Source of the DNA: Acidobacteriota bacterium
GTDB taxonomy: Bacteria > Acidobacteriota > Thermoanaerobaculia > Gp7-AA8
Assembly: GCA_021325515.1 (NCBI GenBank)
Contig: JAJPHC010000037.1
Location: 124,001 to 188,000, forward strand
Direction of reading: 5' to 3'
DNA: 64,000 nucleotides
The stretch's first letter is position 1. Each line of letters starts with the position of its first letter. The position numbers were made by a program, and so were the translations under genes. The notes beneath the pieces were generated by a model that searched no databases, was not told where the DNA came from, and saw nothing but the letters and a program-made list of their open reading frames with translations. This document shows positions 41,323-49,255 of the stretch, piece by piece.

Positions 41323-43626
41323 ATGGCACTCGAGGGGCGTCGGATTCATGTTCGAGGAGTCGTTCAGGGCGTAGGGTTTCGCCCGTTCGTCTACCAGCGC
41401 GCCCGTCTCGATGGCATCACGGGCCGGGTTCGTAACGATTCGACGGGTGTCGTCATCGAGGCCTTCGGTGAAGCAGGCACGCTCTCCTCATTCATCGATG
41501 AGCTCCAGCACGATGCCCCGCCCGCTGCACGCCTGCGCGAAATCGAATGGGTGAACATTCCCTACGAGCGCGCTGAAGAATTCGCGATTGCGGAAAGCAG
41601 CGAGGCAGAGGTTCGCAGCGTTTCGATCCCGGCCGACCTCGCGACGTGCGATCTCTGTCTCCGCGAGATCTTCGATCCGCTCGACCGGCGTTATCGCTAT
41701 GCATTCACCAACTGCACGAACTGCGGGCCGCGCTACACGATCGCGAAGGACATTCCATACGACCGCCAGCAGACGACGATGGCGAAGTTCGCGATGTGCC
41801 CCGAATGCCGGCGGGAGTACGAGGATCCATCGAGCCGGAGATTCCACGCACAGCCGAACGCCTGTCCGAATTGCGGCCCGAAGCTCTCCGCGGTAACGCC
41901 AAGCGGACGTGTCATCGACACGAGTGATGCGGTCGCATTCGCCGCGCGCACGCTGCGCGCTCAGTTCATCGTCGCGGTCAAGGGCCTCGGCGGATTCCAC
42001 CTCGCGTGTGATGCAACTTCAGAAATCGCGGTGCAGCGTTTGCGAGAGCGCAAGCGCCGCGAGGCAAAACCGCTCGCGGTGATGGTGCGAGACATCGCCG
42101 AAGCCGAGCGGCTCTCCCTCCTCGGCGAGCGCGAGCGCCGGCTCCTTACCTCCGTTGAACGCCCCATCGTTCTCGTTCAAAAAAGGGCCGGTGCTCCGCT
42201 TGCTGATTCCGTTGCGGAAGAGAATCCGCTCGTCGGAATCTTTCTCCCTTACACACCGCTGCACCATCTGCTCCTCGCGGAAGCGGGCAAGCCGCTGGTG
42301 ATGACGTCAGGCAACCTGGCCGACGAGCCGATGGCGACGACGAACAGCGGCGCGCTCGCCTCGCTGGGAGAGATCGCCGATCTCTTCCTGATGCACGATC
42401 GCGAGATCGAGATCCGCGTCGATGATTCCGTCGTGCGCGTCATCGACGATCGCCCCGTCGTCCTTCGCCGCGCACGCGGCTACGTGCCGCGCGGCATTCA
42501 TCTCCGGGATGCGGTCAGCGAGCCGGTGCTTGCCGTCGGTGCGCATCTCAAGAACGCGATCTGTCTCGCGGCGGGACGCACGGCGTTTCTCGGACATCAC
42601 ATCGGCGATCTCGAAACGGTCGGGACGCTGGAGGCATTCGAGCAATCGATCGAGAAGCTGAAGAGCTTCGCCGGCATCGAGCCGAGGATCGTCGCGCACG
42701 ATCTCCAGCCGGACTACTTCTCGACTCGTTACGCGCAGACGATTCCCGATGTCACGCTGGTCGGAGTTCAGCACCATCACGCGCACATCGCCGCGGTGAT
42801 GGCGGAGCACTCGCTCGACTCGCCTGTGATCGGCGTCGCGTACGATGGGACCGGCTTCGGCCCGGATGGCACGTCGTGGGGCGGCGAGATCATGGTCGCC
42901 GGCTACACGAAATTCCGCCGCGTCGCGTCATTCCGTCCGATTCCACTCGCCGGCGGCGATCAGGCGATCCGGCAGGTATGGCGAATCGCGCTGGCGCTGC
43001 TCGATGACGCATTCGACGGCGAGCCGCCGCTCGATCTCATCCCGCTGTTTCATGGAACTCCGCATCACGTCGAGTCGGTGCGCCGGATGATCGCGCATGG
43101 CGTGAATGCGCCGCTGGCGCGCGGCGTCGGACGCTACTTCGACGGGCTCGGTGCTCTCGTGCTCGACGCGCCCGAAGCTAGGTTTGAAGGAGAGGTGGCG
43201 ATGAAATGGAGCCTCGCCGCCGATACGAATGAAGATGGCTGCTATCCGGCGGTGATTCGCGAAGGGCGCGAGCCGTGGGAGATCGACATGCGGCCGTTGG
43301 TGAAGGCTGCGGTCGAAGATCTCATCGCCGGCCGCAGCGCAGCGACGATCTCCGCGCGCTTCCACAACACGATCGCCGCCACCACGATCGAGTTGATTCA
43401 GGCGGCCGATGCCGACATGCCCGTCGTGCTCAGCGGCGGCTGCTTCCAGAACGCACGTCTCAGCGAGACGATCATTCACGCGCTCCGCGATCAGCAGCGC
43501 GTGTTCATGGGACGCGATGTGCCTCCCGGCGGCGGTGGGATCGCTCTTGGCCAGGCTGTGATTGCCAATGCAGTTGCCCGGACCACGGAGGAGCTCTCAT
43601 GTGTCTCGATGTCCCAGGCAAGGTAG
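41323..43626 (+). CDS. hypF: Carbamoyltransferase HypF
   Basis: A 767-residue enzyme, full length for HypF, that converts carbamoyl phosphate and ATP into the thiocarbamate precursor of the CN ligands of NiFe hydrogenases. Domains: acylphosphatase (1-90, VRGVVQGVGFRPFVYQRA), two Cys4 zinc fingers (CDLC...CTNC and CPEC...CPNC), YrdC-like domain (about 200-380, VKGLGGFHLACDATSE) and Kae1-like domain (about 400-760) with QHHHAHIAAVMAEH and GVAYDGTGFGPDGT. The start at 41323 removes an upstream extension through the previous gene. Its 3' end overlaps a hypC-like start codon. Hydrogenase structural genes are not in the window. Confidence 0.95.
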   Translation: MALEGRRIHVRGVVQGVGFRPFVYQRARLDGITGRVRNDSTGVVIEAFGEAGTLSSFIDELQHDAPPAARLREIEWVNIPYERAEEFAIAESSEAEVRSVSIPADLATCDLCLREIFDPLDRRYRYAFTNCTNCGPRYTIAKDIPYDRQQTTMAKFAMCPECRREYEDPSSRRFHAQPNACPNCGPKLSAVTPSGRVIDTSDAVAFAARTLRAQFIVAVKGLGGFHLACDATSEIAVQRLRERKRREAKPLAVMVRDIAEAERLSLLGERERRLLTSVERPIVLVQKRAGAPLADSVAEENPLVGIFLPYTPLHHLLLAEAGKPLVMTSGNLADEPMATTNSGALASLGEIADLFLMHDREIEIRVDDSVVRVIDDRPVVLRRARGYVPRGIHLRDAVSEPVLAVGAHLKNAICLAAGRTAFLGHHIGDLETVGTLEAFEQSIEKLKSFAGIEPRIVAHDLQPDYFSTRYAQTIPDVTLVGVQHHHAHIAAVMAEHSLDSPVIGVAYDGTGFGPDGTSWGGEIMVAGYTKFRRVASFRPIPLAGGDQAIRQVWRIALALLDDAFDGEPPLDLIPLFHGTPHHVESVRRMIAHGVNAPLARGVGRYFDGLGALVLDAPEARFEGEVAMKWSLAADTNEDGCYPAVIREGREPWEIDMRPLVKAAVEDLIAGRSAATISARFHNTIAATTIELIQAADADMPVVLSGGCFQNARLSETIIHALRDQQRVFMGRDVPPGGGGIALGQAVIANAVARTTEELSCVSMSQAR

Positions 43627-43682
43627 CCGGCGACAGGAATTCCCGTACCGGATTCGGAAGGAGACGGCCCGGCTCGGCCTGA
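43599..43682 (+). pseudogene. hypC-like stub (27 codons)
   Basis: A 27-codon frame beginning MCLDVPGKV, exactly the conserved N-terminus of HypC, whose Cys2 carries the Fe(CN)2CO unit. It has a good ribosome site (GGAGGAG just upstream inside hypF), so expression looks intended. After nine residues the similarity stops: the next 18 residues are Arg-rich and end at a stop, where HypC normally continues for 65-80 more. No shifted frame restores the family before the next gene at 43704. It is probably a deleted or frameshifted hypC. Confidence 0.65.
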
Positions 43683-43703
43683 CGGCGAGCCCCTGCCGCG
43701 AAC

Positions 43704-44387
43704 ATGTTGAACGAATTCTCCACCACGCGCGTTGCCATCCTCTGCTCGAAACGTGCTCCCGGTCTGGACCAGCTCCTGCGTCATCCGCAGCGGGACAAGC
43801 TGTTCGAGATCGCGTGTGTGATCTCGACCGAGCGGCGGTTCGACGATCACGATCGCATCGAGTTCGCCGGTGTTCCCGTGCTGCTTCATCCGATCGAGAG
43901 CTGGAAGTCGATGGATGTGCGCGCGGAGTACGACGCGATCACCGCCGAGATGCTCAAGGCGCTCAACGTCGATGTCGTGCTCCTGCTCGGATACGGTTAC
44001 GTTCTCACCGGCTCGATGCTGTCCGCATTTCCTGATCGCATTTTCGGTATTCACGACAGCGATCTGACGCTGCGCGATGTCGAGGGAAAGCGCCGTTACG
44101 TCGGTTTACACGCCACGCGCGACGCGATTGTCCAGGGCGAACGGGAAACGCGCAGCAGCCTCCACGTCGTGACGCCGGACGTCGCCTGCGGGCCGGTGTT
44201 GTTCCTCAGCGATCCCTATCCGGTGTCGCAGCTCGCCGGAGATGCCTGCCGCTGGGGCGCGGGCAACATCATCCGCGCCTACGCGTATGCACATCGTGAG
44301 TGGATGGTGTACGACTGCTGGGGCGATCTCGCGGCCCGCGTTCTCGAATACATCGCCGCCGGATATCGAATCGAGGCGAATGCATGA
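43704..44387 (+). CDS. Formyltransferase-like protein in a hyp cluster
   Basis: A 227-residue protein with the fold signature of formyltetrahydrofolate-dependent formyltransferases (PurN/Fmt/HypX N-domain): VVLLLGYGYVLTGSMLSAFP, then FGIHDSDL, YVGLHATRDAIVQGE and TPDVACGPVLFLSDPYPV. By eye, the catalytic His is kept but the Asn of the N-x-H triad is Gly (GIHDS) and the Asp of the LDGGP-type loop is Ala. The Fmt encoded at 61342 keeps both. HypX, which supplies the CO ligand aerobically, has such a domain plus a second domain that is missing here. Role unknown; its stop overlaps hypB by ATGA. Confidence 0.75.
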   Translation: MLNEFSTTRVAILCSKRAPGLDQLLRHPQRDKLFEIACVISTERRFDDHDRIEFAGVPVLLHPIESWKSMDVRAEYDAITAEMLKALNVDVVLLLGYGYVLTGSMLSAFPDRIFGIHDSDLTLRDVEGKRRYVGLHATRDAIVQGERETRSSLHVVTPDVACGPVLFLSDPYPVSQLAGDACRWGAGNIIRAYAYAHREWMVYDCWGDLAARVLEYIAAGYRIEANA

Positions 44388-45061
44388 GCCGTTACGATTG
44401 CGGATGGGATGCGGGAGTCGTCCCCATCAACGTTCGCCTCGCCGGGCACAATCGCGAGCACTTCCTCGACGACGGCCTGCTCGCCGTCAATCTGATGGGA
44501 TCACCCTGCGCCGGCAAGACGTCGATTCTGGAGGCGGTGGCGCGCGCGGCGAAAAATCCGCGCAGGATCGTAGCGATGACCGCGGAGCCCGCAAAGGAGA
44601 ACGATGCGAATCGGTTGATGGCTGCGGGCATTCGATCGAAGGCGATCGAGATGCGGCGGGCGGCTCCTCTCGATGCCGAGCTCGTGCAACGCACGCTGCA
44701 TCATCTCGACGCCGGCGACGCCGAGTATCTCTTCATCGAGAGCTGCGGCAATCTCCTCGGCCCCGTCTGCGACTTCGGTCAATCGCTCAACGTCGTCGCG
44801 TTGTCGATCACCGAGGGTGAGGAGAAAGCGCTGCATTTTCCGGAGATGTTCGAGAAGGCCGATCTCGTGCTGCTGACCAAGGCGGATCTGCTGCCGCATC
44901 TTCCGTTCATCAACGTGAAGGCGATCATGGATGCGCTGGCGCAGGCGATGCCTTCGCCGCGCGTGATTTCGATGTCGTGCCGCACGGGGCTCGGTGTCGA
45001 GGCGTTTCTTCGCTGGCTCGAGGCGGCGCGTGCGGCAGCGCTGGAGAAGTTGTTGGTTTGA
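44384..45061 (+). CDS. hypB: Hydrogenase nickel-incorporation GTPase HypB-like
   Basis: A 225-residue SIMIBI GTPase. The P-loop is NLMGSPCAGKTSILEA; other G-motifs and family blocks are TAEPAKENDANRL, FIESCGNLLGPV, LSITEGEEKALHFPEMF and VLLTKADLLPHL. HypB normally inserts nickel with HypA. There is no His-rich N-terminus. The G-domain Cys usually in the NLVCP motif is not in that place here (NLLGPVCD, with Cys three positions later), so metal binding may differ. The start at 44384 overlaps the upstream gene by ATGA. The stop codon A is also the first base of a 9-nt repeat array. Confidence 0.9.
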   Translation: MSRYDCGWDAGVVPINVRLAGHNREHFLDDGLLAVNLMGSPCAGKTSILEAVARAAKNPRRIVAMTAEPAKENDANRLMAAGIRSKAIEMRRAAPLDAELVQRTLHHLDAGDAEYLFIESCGNLLGPVCDFGQSLNVVALSITEGEEKALHFPEMFEKADLVLLTKADLLPHLPFINVKAIMDALAQAMPSPRVISMSCRTGLGVEAFLRWLEAARAAALEKLLV

Positions 45062-45112
45062 TGGGACGGATGGGACGGATGGGACCGATGGGACCGATGG
45101 GTGGAAACGGTC
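45061..45112. repeat. Single-arm array of the 9-nt unit
   Basis: The array begins on the A of the hypB stop (TGATGGGACGG) and runs to about 45103 as two ATGGGACGG-type and two ATGGGACCG-type units. No matching inverted arm follows; only a 6-bp stem GGACCG/CGGTCC can form before the convergent waaF stop at 45113. It looks like a half or decayed copy of the elements at 5636, 23766 and 29467. Confidence 0.8.
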
Positions 45113-46147
45113 CTACTGCTTTCTGATGCGGACCAGTTCCTGCGCGCCTTCTACCTCGGCGTAGAGGCCCACGGCGGCGTCGTACACCTCGTTTACGCTG
45201 ATGTCGCGCATGCACTGGTGATGTCCCAGAGGGCATTCGCGTGCGTAGCAGGGTGCGCAGGCGAGCGGCTTGCGCAGCACGCGTGTAGCGCCCGGTATGA
45301 CGGTGCGGCCTGGATCGGTGGGGCCGAAGATCGAGACGGACGGCACGGCGAGTGCGGCCGCGAGATGCAGCGGGCCGCTATCGTTCGTGATGACGACCGA
45401 GCAGTGCGCGATCGCCGCCGCCAGATCGAGCACATCGCCTTCGCCGCCGATCACCGGAATGTGGCTGCATGACGCGGAGATCGTCTCCGCCTGCACGCGC
45501 TCGCCGGGACTGGTCAGCAGCACGACATTGCATCCGTCGTTGCGTAGACGTTCCGCGACTTCACAAAAACGGTCATCACCCCAGTGCTTCGCCCGTCCAT
45601 ACAGTCCTCCGGCGTGAATGCCGAAGAGAGGACAATCGAGCTTGACGCCGAGCTGGCGCAGGCGGCGGCGTGCCTTCTCCCGCGTTGCCGCGGGCAGTGT
45701 CATCGAGGGCAGCTCGTCGACGACACGCGGAGCATTCAGTGCGGCGAGCAGCGCCGCATAGTCCTCGAGCTGATGACCGCGGGTACCGCGCGGGACGCGA
45801 TGCGTGAGCAGCAGCGAGCGGCAGTCGGTCGAGTAACCCCAGCGCTCGCGGATTCCTGCGGCGAGCGTGACGACCGCCGCGCGGAACGAGTTCGGGAGAA
45901 TCACCGCGCGCTGGAACTTCCCTCCGCGCCGCAGCGACTCGATGCGTGACCGCGTCGAGCCGTTCCACGGAATCACTTTGCGGAAGATTCCGGAGGACGC
46001 CAGCAGCGGCGCCACGTTCTCCGGCGCTGCGACTGCGATCCCGCCTTCGCCGCGAAAGCGATGCTGCAGCGCGCGAAACGTCGGCAGCGCCAGGATGTTG
46101 TCTCCGACCCAATTGAGACCGATGACTACCGTTTCCGTGCTGGTCAT
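45113..46147 (-). CDS. waaF: ADP-heptose:LPS heptosyltransferase (WaaF-like)
   Basis: A 344-residue GT9 glycosyltransferase that adds heptose to the LPS inner core at the cytoplasmic face. The start at 46147 has GAGGGGA four bases upstream. Blocks: VIGLNWVGDNILALPTFRAL at the N-terminus, FGIHAGGLYGRAKHW, and ITNDSGPLHLAAALAVPSVSIFGPTDP near the C-terminus, which binds the ADP-sugar. A late cysteine-rich segment (CAPCYARECPLGHHQCM) is typical of heptosyltransferase II-type proteins. Its start overlaps the lpxL stop by ATGA. It is the last gene of a four-gene lipid A/core operon. Confidence 0.92.
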   Translation of the reverse strand: MTSTETVVIGLNWVGDNILALPTFRALQHRFRGEGGIAVAAPENVAPLLASSGIFRKVIPWNGSTRSRIESLRRGGKFQRAVILPNSFRAAVVTLAAGIRERWGYSTDCRSLLLTHRVPRGTRGHQLEDYAALLAALNAPRVVDELPSMTLPAATREKARRRLRQLGVKLDCPLFGIHAGGLYGRAKHWGDDRFCEVAERLRNDGCNVVLLTSPGERVQAETISASCSHIPVIGGEGDVLDLAAAIAHCSVVITNDSGPLHLAAALAVPSVSIFGPTDPGRTVIPGATRVLRKPLACAPCYARECPLGHHQCMRDISVNEVYDAAVGLYAEVEGAQELVRIRKQ

Positions 46148-47046
46148 GCCGTCCCCTCGCCTGTCCCTTTCCAGCGATCGTGCATCCACAACCAAAGCTC
46201 CGGGCAGGCGGCGATGCGGCGAGAGATGACGTCGTTGATGCGTGTTGTCAGCGCCACCGGCTCTCTCTCGTCCTCACTCAGTTGGTCGACACGAATCGGC
46301 TCTTCAAACTCGAGACGATGTCTCGCACCATCCGGAATGCAAAAAGCGAACACAATTGTAGAGCCGTGCTTCGCGGCCATCTTCGCCGGGGCGTCCGTCG
46401 TCCATGCCGGACGGCCGAGGAAGGGCACTTTGATGCCTTCGCGAGGGAGAACGGCCTGGTCGGGGAGAAGCACCACGACGGCATTCTCCGAGAGACTTTT
46501 CAGGAGAAACCGCGCTGCTTTGCGCCGGTCGACCACCTGCGCGCCGGTCTTCGCGCGAAAGGCCGCGAGATCTTCTTCGAGCAGGCTGTTGTCGAGACGG
46601 CGCGCGACGGTGCGGACGTTGTCGACGTGCGCCATCAGCGCGAGCCCGCCGATCTCCCATCCTCCGAAATGGCCGCTCATCAGAAGGGTTCCCTTCCCAT
46701 GCGCACGCGCATCGTGCAGGAGCTGCTCGTTGACGAACGGGCAGCGGGCGGCGATCTCCTCGAGCGGCATCGATTGCACTTTCAGATAGAGCAGAACCTC
46801 GCGGCCGAAATGCCTCCAGCAGCGATCGAGGATTTGACGCAGCTCCTCTTCGCGGCGTTCGGGGAAGGCCGCGCGGAGGTTGCGCATGCCCAGCCGGTCA
46901 CGGCCGCGCAGGACCCTGGAGGCGAGTGCGCCGATCCGCGTTCCCCAGCGCAACACGGCTTCATCCGGCATCGCACCGACCGCGCGGAGAAGAATGCGGT
47001 AGAGGCGGTACTCGATCCGCGTCTGCAGTCGGGATTTCTTGCTCAT
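46144..47046 (-). CDS. lpxL: Lipid A late acyltransferase (LpxL/HtrB family)
   Basis: A 300-residue acyltransferase that adds a secondary acyl chain to Kdo-lipid A. The catalytic HX4(D/E) motif is in LLMSGHFGGWEIGGLALM, and further family blocks are RRLDNSLLEEDLAAFR, LLPDQAVLPREGIKVPFLG and PELWLWMHDRWKG. There is no strong N-terminal membrane helix, only a moderately hydrophobic start (YRLYRILLRAVGAMP), so membrane binding is probably peripheral. The gene lies between lpxK (24-bp gap) and waaF (ATGA overlap). Confidence 0.92.
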   Translation of the reverse strand: MSKKSRLQTRIEYRLYRILLRAVGAMPDEAVLRWGTRIGALASRVLRGRDRLGMRNLRAAFPERREEELRQILDRCWRHFGREVLLYLKVQSMPLEEIAARCPFVNEQLLHDARAHGKGTLLMSGHFGGWEIGGLALMAHVDNVRTVARRLDNSLLEEDLAAFRAKTGAQVVDRRKAARFLLKSLSENAVVVLLPDQAVLPREGIKVPFLGRPAWTTDAPAKMAAKHGSTIVFAFCIPDGARHRLEFEEPIRVDQLSEDEREPVALTTRINDVISRRIAACPELWLWMHDRWKGTGEGTA

Positions 47047-47070
47047 GCGCTCCGTCTGTACGACAAGCTC

Positions 47071-47904
47071 TCAGCGCGGCCGGACTGGGAGCATCTCCAG
47101 GATCTTCGCGATCACTTCTTCGCCGATCTCCATCTCGATTTGCAGCGCCATGATGTCATCGGCGGGACCGATCTTCACCGCGTCTTTTTCCGTCGTGACG
47201 ATGAGGTCCGCGCCGCGTGCGGCGTTGCGGATCGTGCGCAGGTCCGCGAGCGTGTAGAGATGGTGATCCGGGAATCCGGCCGTTCCCACGATCTCCGCCC
47301 CCGTGCTCCGCAGCGTTTCGAAGAACTGCTGATTGTTGGCAAGTGCGGCGAATGCGTAGACGCGCTTGCCGGAGAAGAGGGCGCCGTTGACGACGCGGAT
47401 CTTCCGCTCCAGCACGATGTCCGCATCGCTCAGCGACGACTTCCCCTCGCGGTAGAAGCGGGCGGGCGCTTCGATGACGATGTTGCAGTCGCGATGGAGC
47501 TGAAGATGCTGGAAGCCATCGTCGAGCAAAAATACATCGGCCTGATACCGCAATCCATTTTCGTACCGATTCGATCCGACAATAACGTCGATATTTTTCG
47601 ACTTGATTAAAACCGGCTCGTCGCCGAAGCGCTCGCAGTCGAGCGTGGTGACAGGACCGTTCTCCTGCCCCTTCCGGCCGTAGCCCCGCGTGAGCACGGC
47701 GACGCGCAGCCCGTGTGACTGCAGCGCGTGCGCGATGGCGATCGTCGCAGGCGTCTTGCCGGCGCCGCCGATCGCGCGGTTGCCGATCGAGACCACCGGC
47801 ACCGGCAGCCGTTTCGCCTTCAGCACGCCGATCCGATAGAGCGCACGCCGCAGGCGGTTGATCCCGCGATACAGCAGCTCCGCAGCGTTCCAGAGAGGAT
47901 TCAC
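47071..47904 (-). CDS. lpxK: Tetraacyldisaccharide 4'-kinase
   Basis: A 277-residue LpxK that phosphorylates the 4' position of the lipid A disaccharide at the inner membrane. The Walker A-type loop reads VSIGNRAIGGAGKTPATIAI, the conserved RGYGRK block follows (LTRGYGRKGQE), and LLDDGFQHLQLHRD is the family's DDGFQH motif with catalytic acidic residues. It is a little shorter than Escherichia coli LpxK (328). Its start overlaps the waaA stop by ATGA (47901-47904). Confidence 0.94.
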   Translation of the reverse strand: MNPLWNAAELLYRGINRLRRALYRIGVLKAKRLPVPVVSIGNRAIGGAGKTPATIAIAHALQSHGLRVAVLTRGYGRKGQENGPVTTLDCERFGDEPVLIKSKNIDVIVGSNRYENGLRYQADVFLLDDGFQHLQLHRDCNIVIEAPARFYREGKSSLSDADIVLERKIRVVNGALFSGKRVYAFAALANNQQFFETLRSTGAEIVGTAGFPDHHLYTLADLRTIRNAARGADLIVTTEKDAVKIGPADDIMALQIEMEIGEEVIAKILEMLPVRPR

Positions 47905-49151
47905 GCGAGCAACTCGACGATCCGCCTCGCCGTGCGTTCCGACGCTCCCCGGTTCTGCATCACCGCAAGCCGCGCGCGCTCACCCCATTCCGCCCGCATC
48001 GTCTCCTCGGTGAACATCTGCCGCGCAAACGCGAAGACGTCCGCCGCCGACTCCACCTGCTTCGCGGCTCCATGATCGAGAAAGACCTGCGCGATCTCGC
48101 GGAAGTTCGTCATCGAAGGGCCGAAGCAGACAGGCACGCCTGCTGCCGCGGGCTCGATCGGGTTGTGGCCGCCCACCGGCACGAGCGATCCGCCGACGAA
48201 CGCGACGGCGGCGAATCGATAGATCTTCGCCAGCTCGCCGAACGAGTCGAGGAGCAGCACATCCGCCTCGCTGGCGGAGTCGATCTCGCTGCGCCGGATC
48301 TGGCGCAGCGACGTCGTCGCGAGAAGACTCGCCACCGCCTCGAACCGTTCCGGTTTGCGCGGCGCGATGACCGCGAAGCCGTTCATCTCTTTGATGAAGC
48401 GCTCCAGCTCCGGAACGAGCATCTCGTCTTCGCCCTCGATCGTCGAGCCGAGCACGATGACGAGGCGTTCCTTGATGAGGGACATGAGCTGCGCCGCGAC
48501 TTCCAGCGGCGCGACGTCAGGCTCATAGTCGAACTTCACGTTGCCCGAAGTCTCGACGATCGCTGCCGGTGCGCCGATCGCGATGAATCGCTGGCGATCG
48601 GTCTCCTCGCGCGCGAGCACCCGGTCATAGCGGCCGAGGATGTGTGACAGCAGAGGACGGAGCAGGCGGTAGCGCGGGAAGGAGCGATCGGAGATTCTCC
48701 CGTTCGCGAGCACGAGGCGCAGGCCGCGCTGGCGGGCGAGGCGTGTGACGTTGGGCCAGATCTCCGTCTCCATCGTCGCGAACGCGCGCGGCTGGTGATG
48801 ATCGAGAAAACGCCGCACGGCGAAGCTGAAATCGAACGGAAAGTAGGTGACCGTCGCGTGCGGATAGAGGCGCTTCGCCTGTGCCTGGCCGGTAATGGTG
48901 GTCGTCGTGAACGCGATCGTCGTCGCCGGCCGCTGTTTCAGAATCTCCACGACGACGGGCCGCGCCGCGATCGTCTCGCCGACCGACACCGCATGAATCC
49001 AGAGGTCGTGCGCCGACGGCTTCGAACGATAGAAGCCCATCCGCTCCCGCAGGTTCGACAGATACTTCCCGCGAACGAAGCCGAGCAGAAGAAAAAATGG
49101 AGCGGTGATGAGGAACACGAGGTACAGAAGGACCTCGTAGACGACGAACAT
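47901..49151 (-). CDS. waaA: 3-deoxy-D-manno-octulosonic acid transferase
   Basis: A 416-residue Kdo transferase (KdtA). An N-terminal membrane anchor (EVLLYLVFLITAPFFLLLGF) is followed by the GT30 domain: WIHAVSVGETIAARPVVVEI, TTTTITGQAQAKRLYP, a METEIWPNV motif bearing catalytic acidic residues, and later GSLVPVGGHNPIEPAAAGVPV, which contacts CMP-Kdo. It is the promoter-proximal gene of waaA-lpxK-lpxL-waaF and is divergent from hflX. Together the four genes show that the cell makes Kdo-heptose lipid A. Confidence 0.95.
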   Translation of the reverse strand: MFVVYEVLLYLVFLITAPFFLLLGFVRGKYLSNLRERMGFYRSKPSAHDLWIHAVSVGETIAARPVVVEILKQRPATTIAFTTTTITGQAQAKRLYPHATVTYFPFDFSFAVRRFLDHHQPRAFATMETEIWPNVTRLARQRGLRLVLANGRISDRSFPRYRLLRPLLSHILGRYDRVLAREETDRQRFIAIGAPAAIVETSGNVKFDYEPDVAPLEVAAQLMSLIKERLVIVLGSTIEGEDEMLVPELERFIKEMNGFAVIAPRKPERFEAVASLLATTSLRQIRRSEIDSASEADVLLLDSFGELAKIYRFAAVAFVGGSLVPVGGHNPIEPAAAGVPVCFGPSMTNFREIAQVFLDHGAAKQVESAADVFAFARQMFTEETMRAEWGERARLAVMQNRGASERTARRIVELLA

Positions 49152-49211
49152 GGTTGCGGATCATATCGGGTCGCGCGTGCTTGCGCGCTCGCGGTGCCGC
49201 GCCGCCCGACC

Positions 49212-49239
49212 TTGCACTCGGGCATAACATCTGTATAGT
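49212..49239 (+). promoter_or_regulatory. Sigma70-type promoter for hflX
   Basis: TTGCAC (49212-49217), a 16-bp spacer and TATAGT (49234-49239). Transcription would begin near 49246, about 10 nt before the GTG start at 49256, leaving no room for a normal ribosome site. Confidence 0.6.
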
Positions 49240-49255
49240 TGAACGGCAGACACAC

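Noticed and set aside
41323-45061. Complete hydrogenase locus
   Set aside because: Only hypF, a hypC stub, a formyltransferase-like gene and hypB are present; no structural subunits, hypA, hypD or hypE are in the window.
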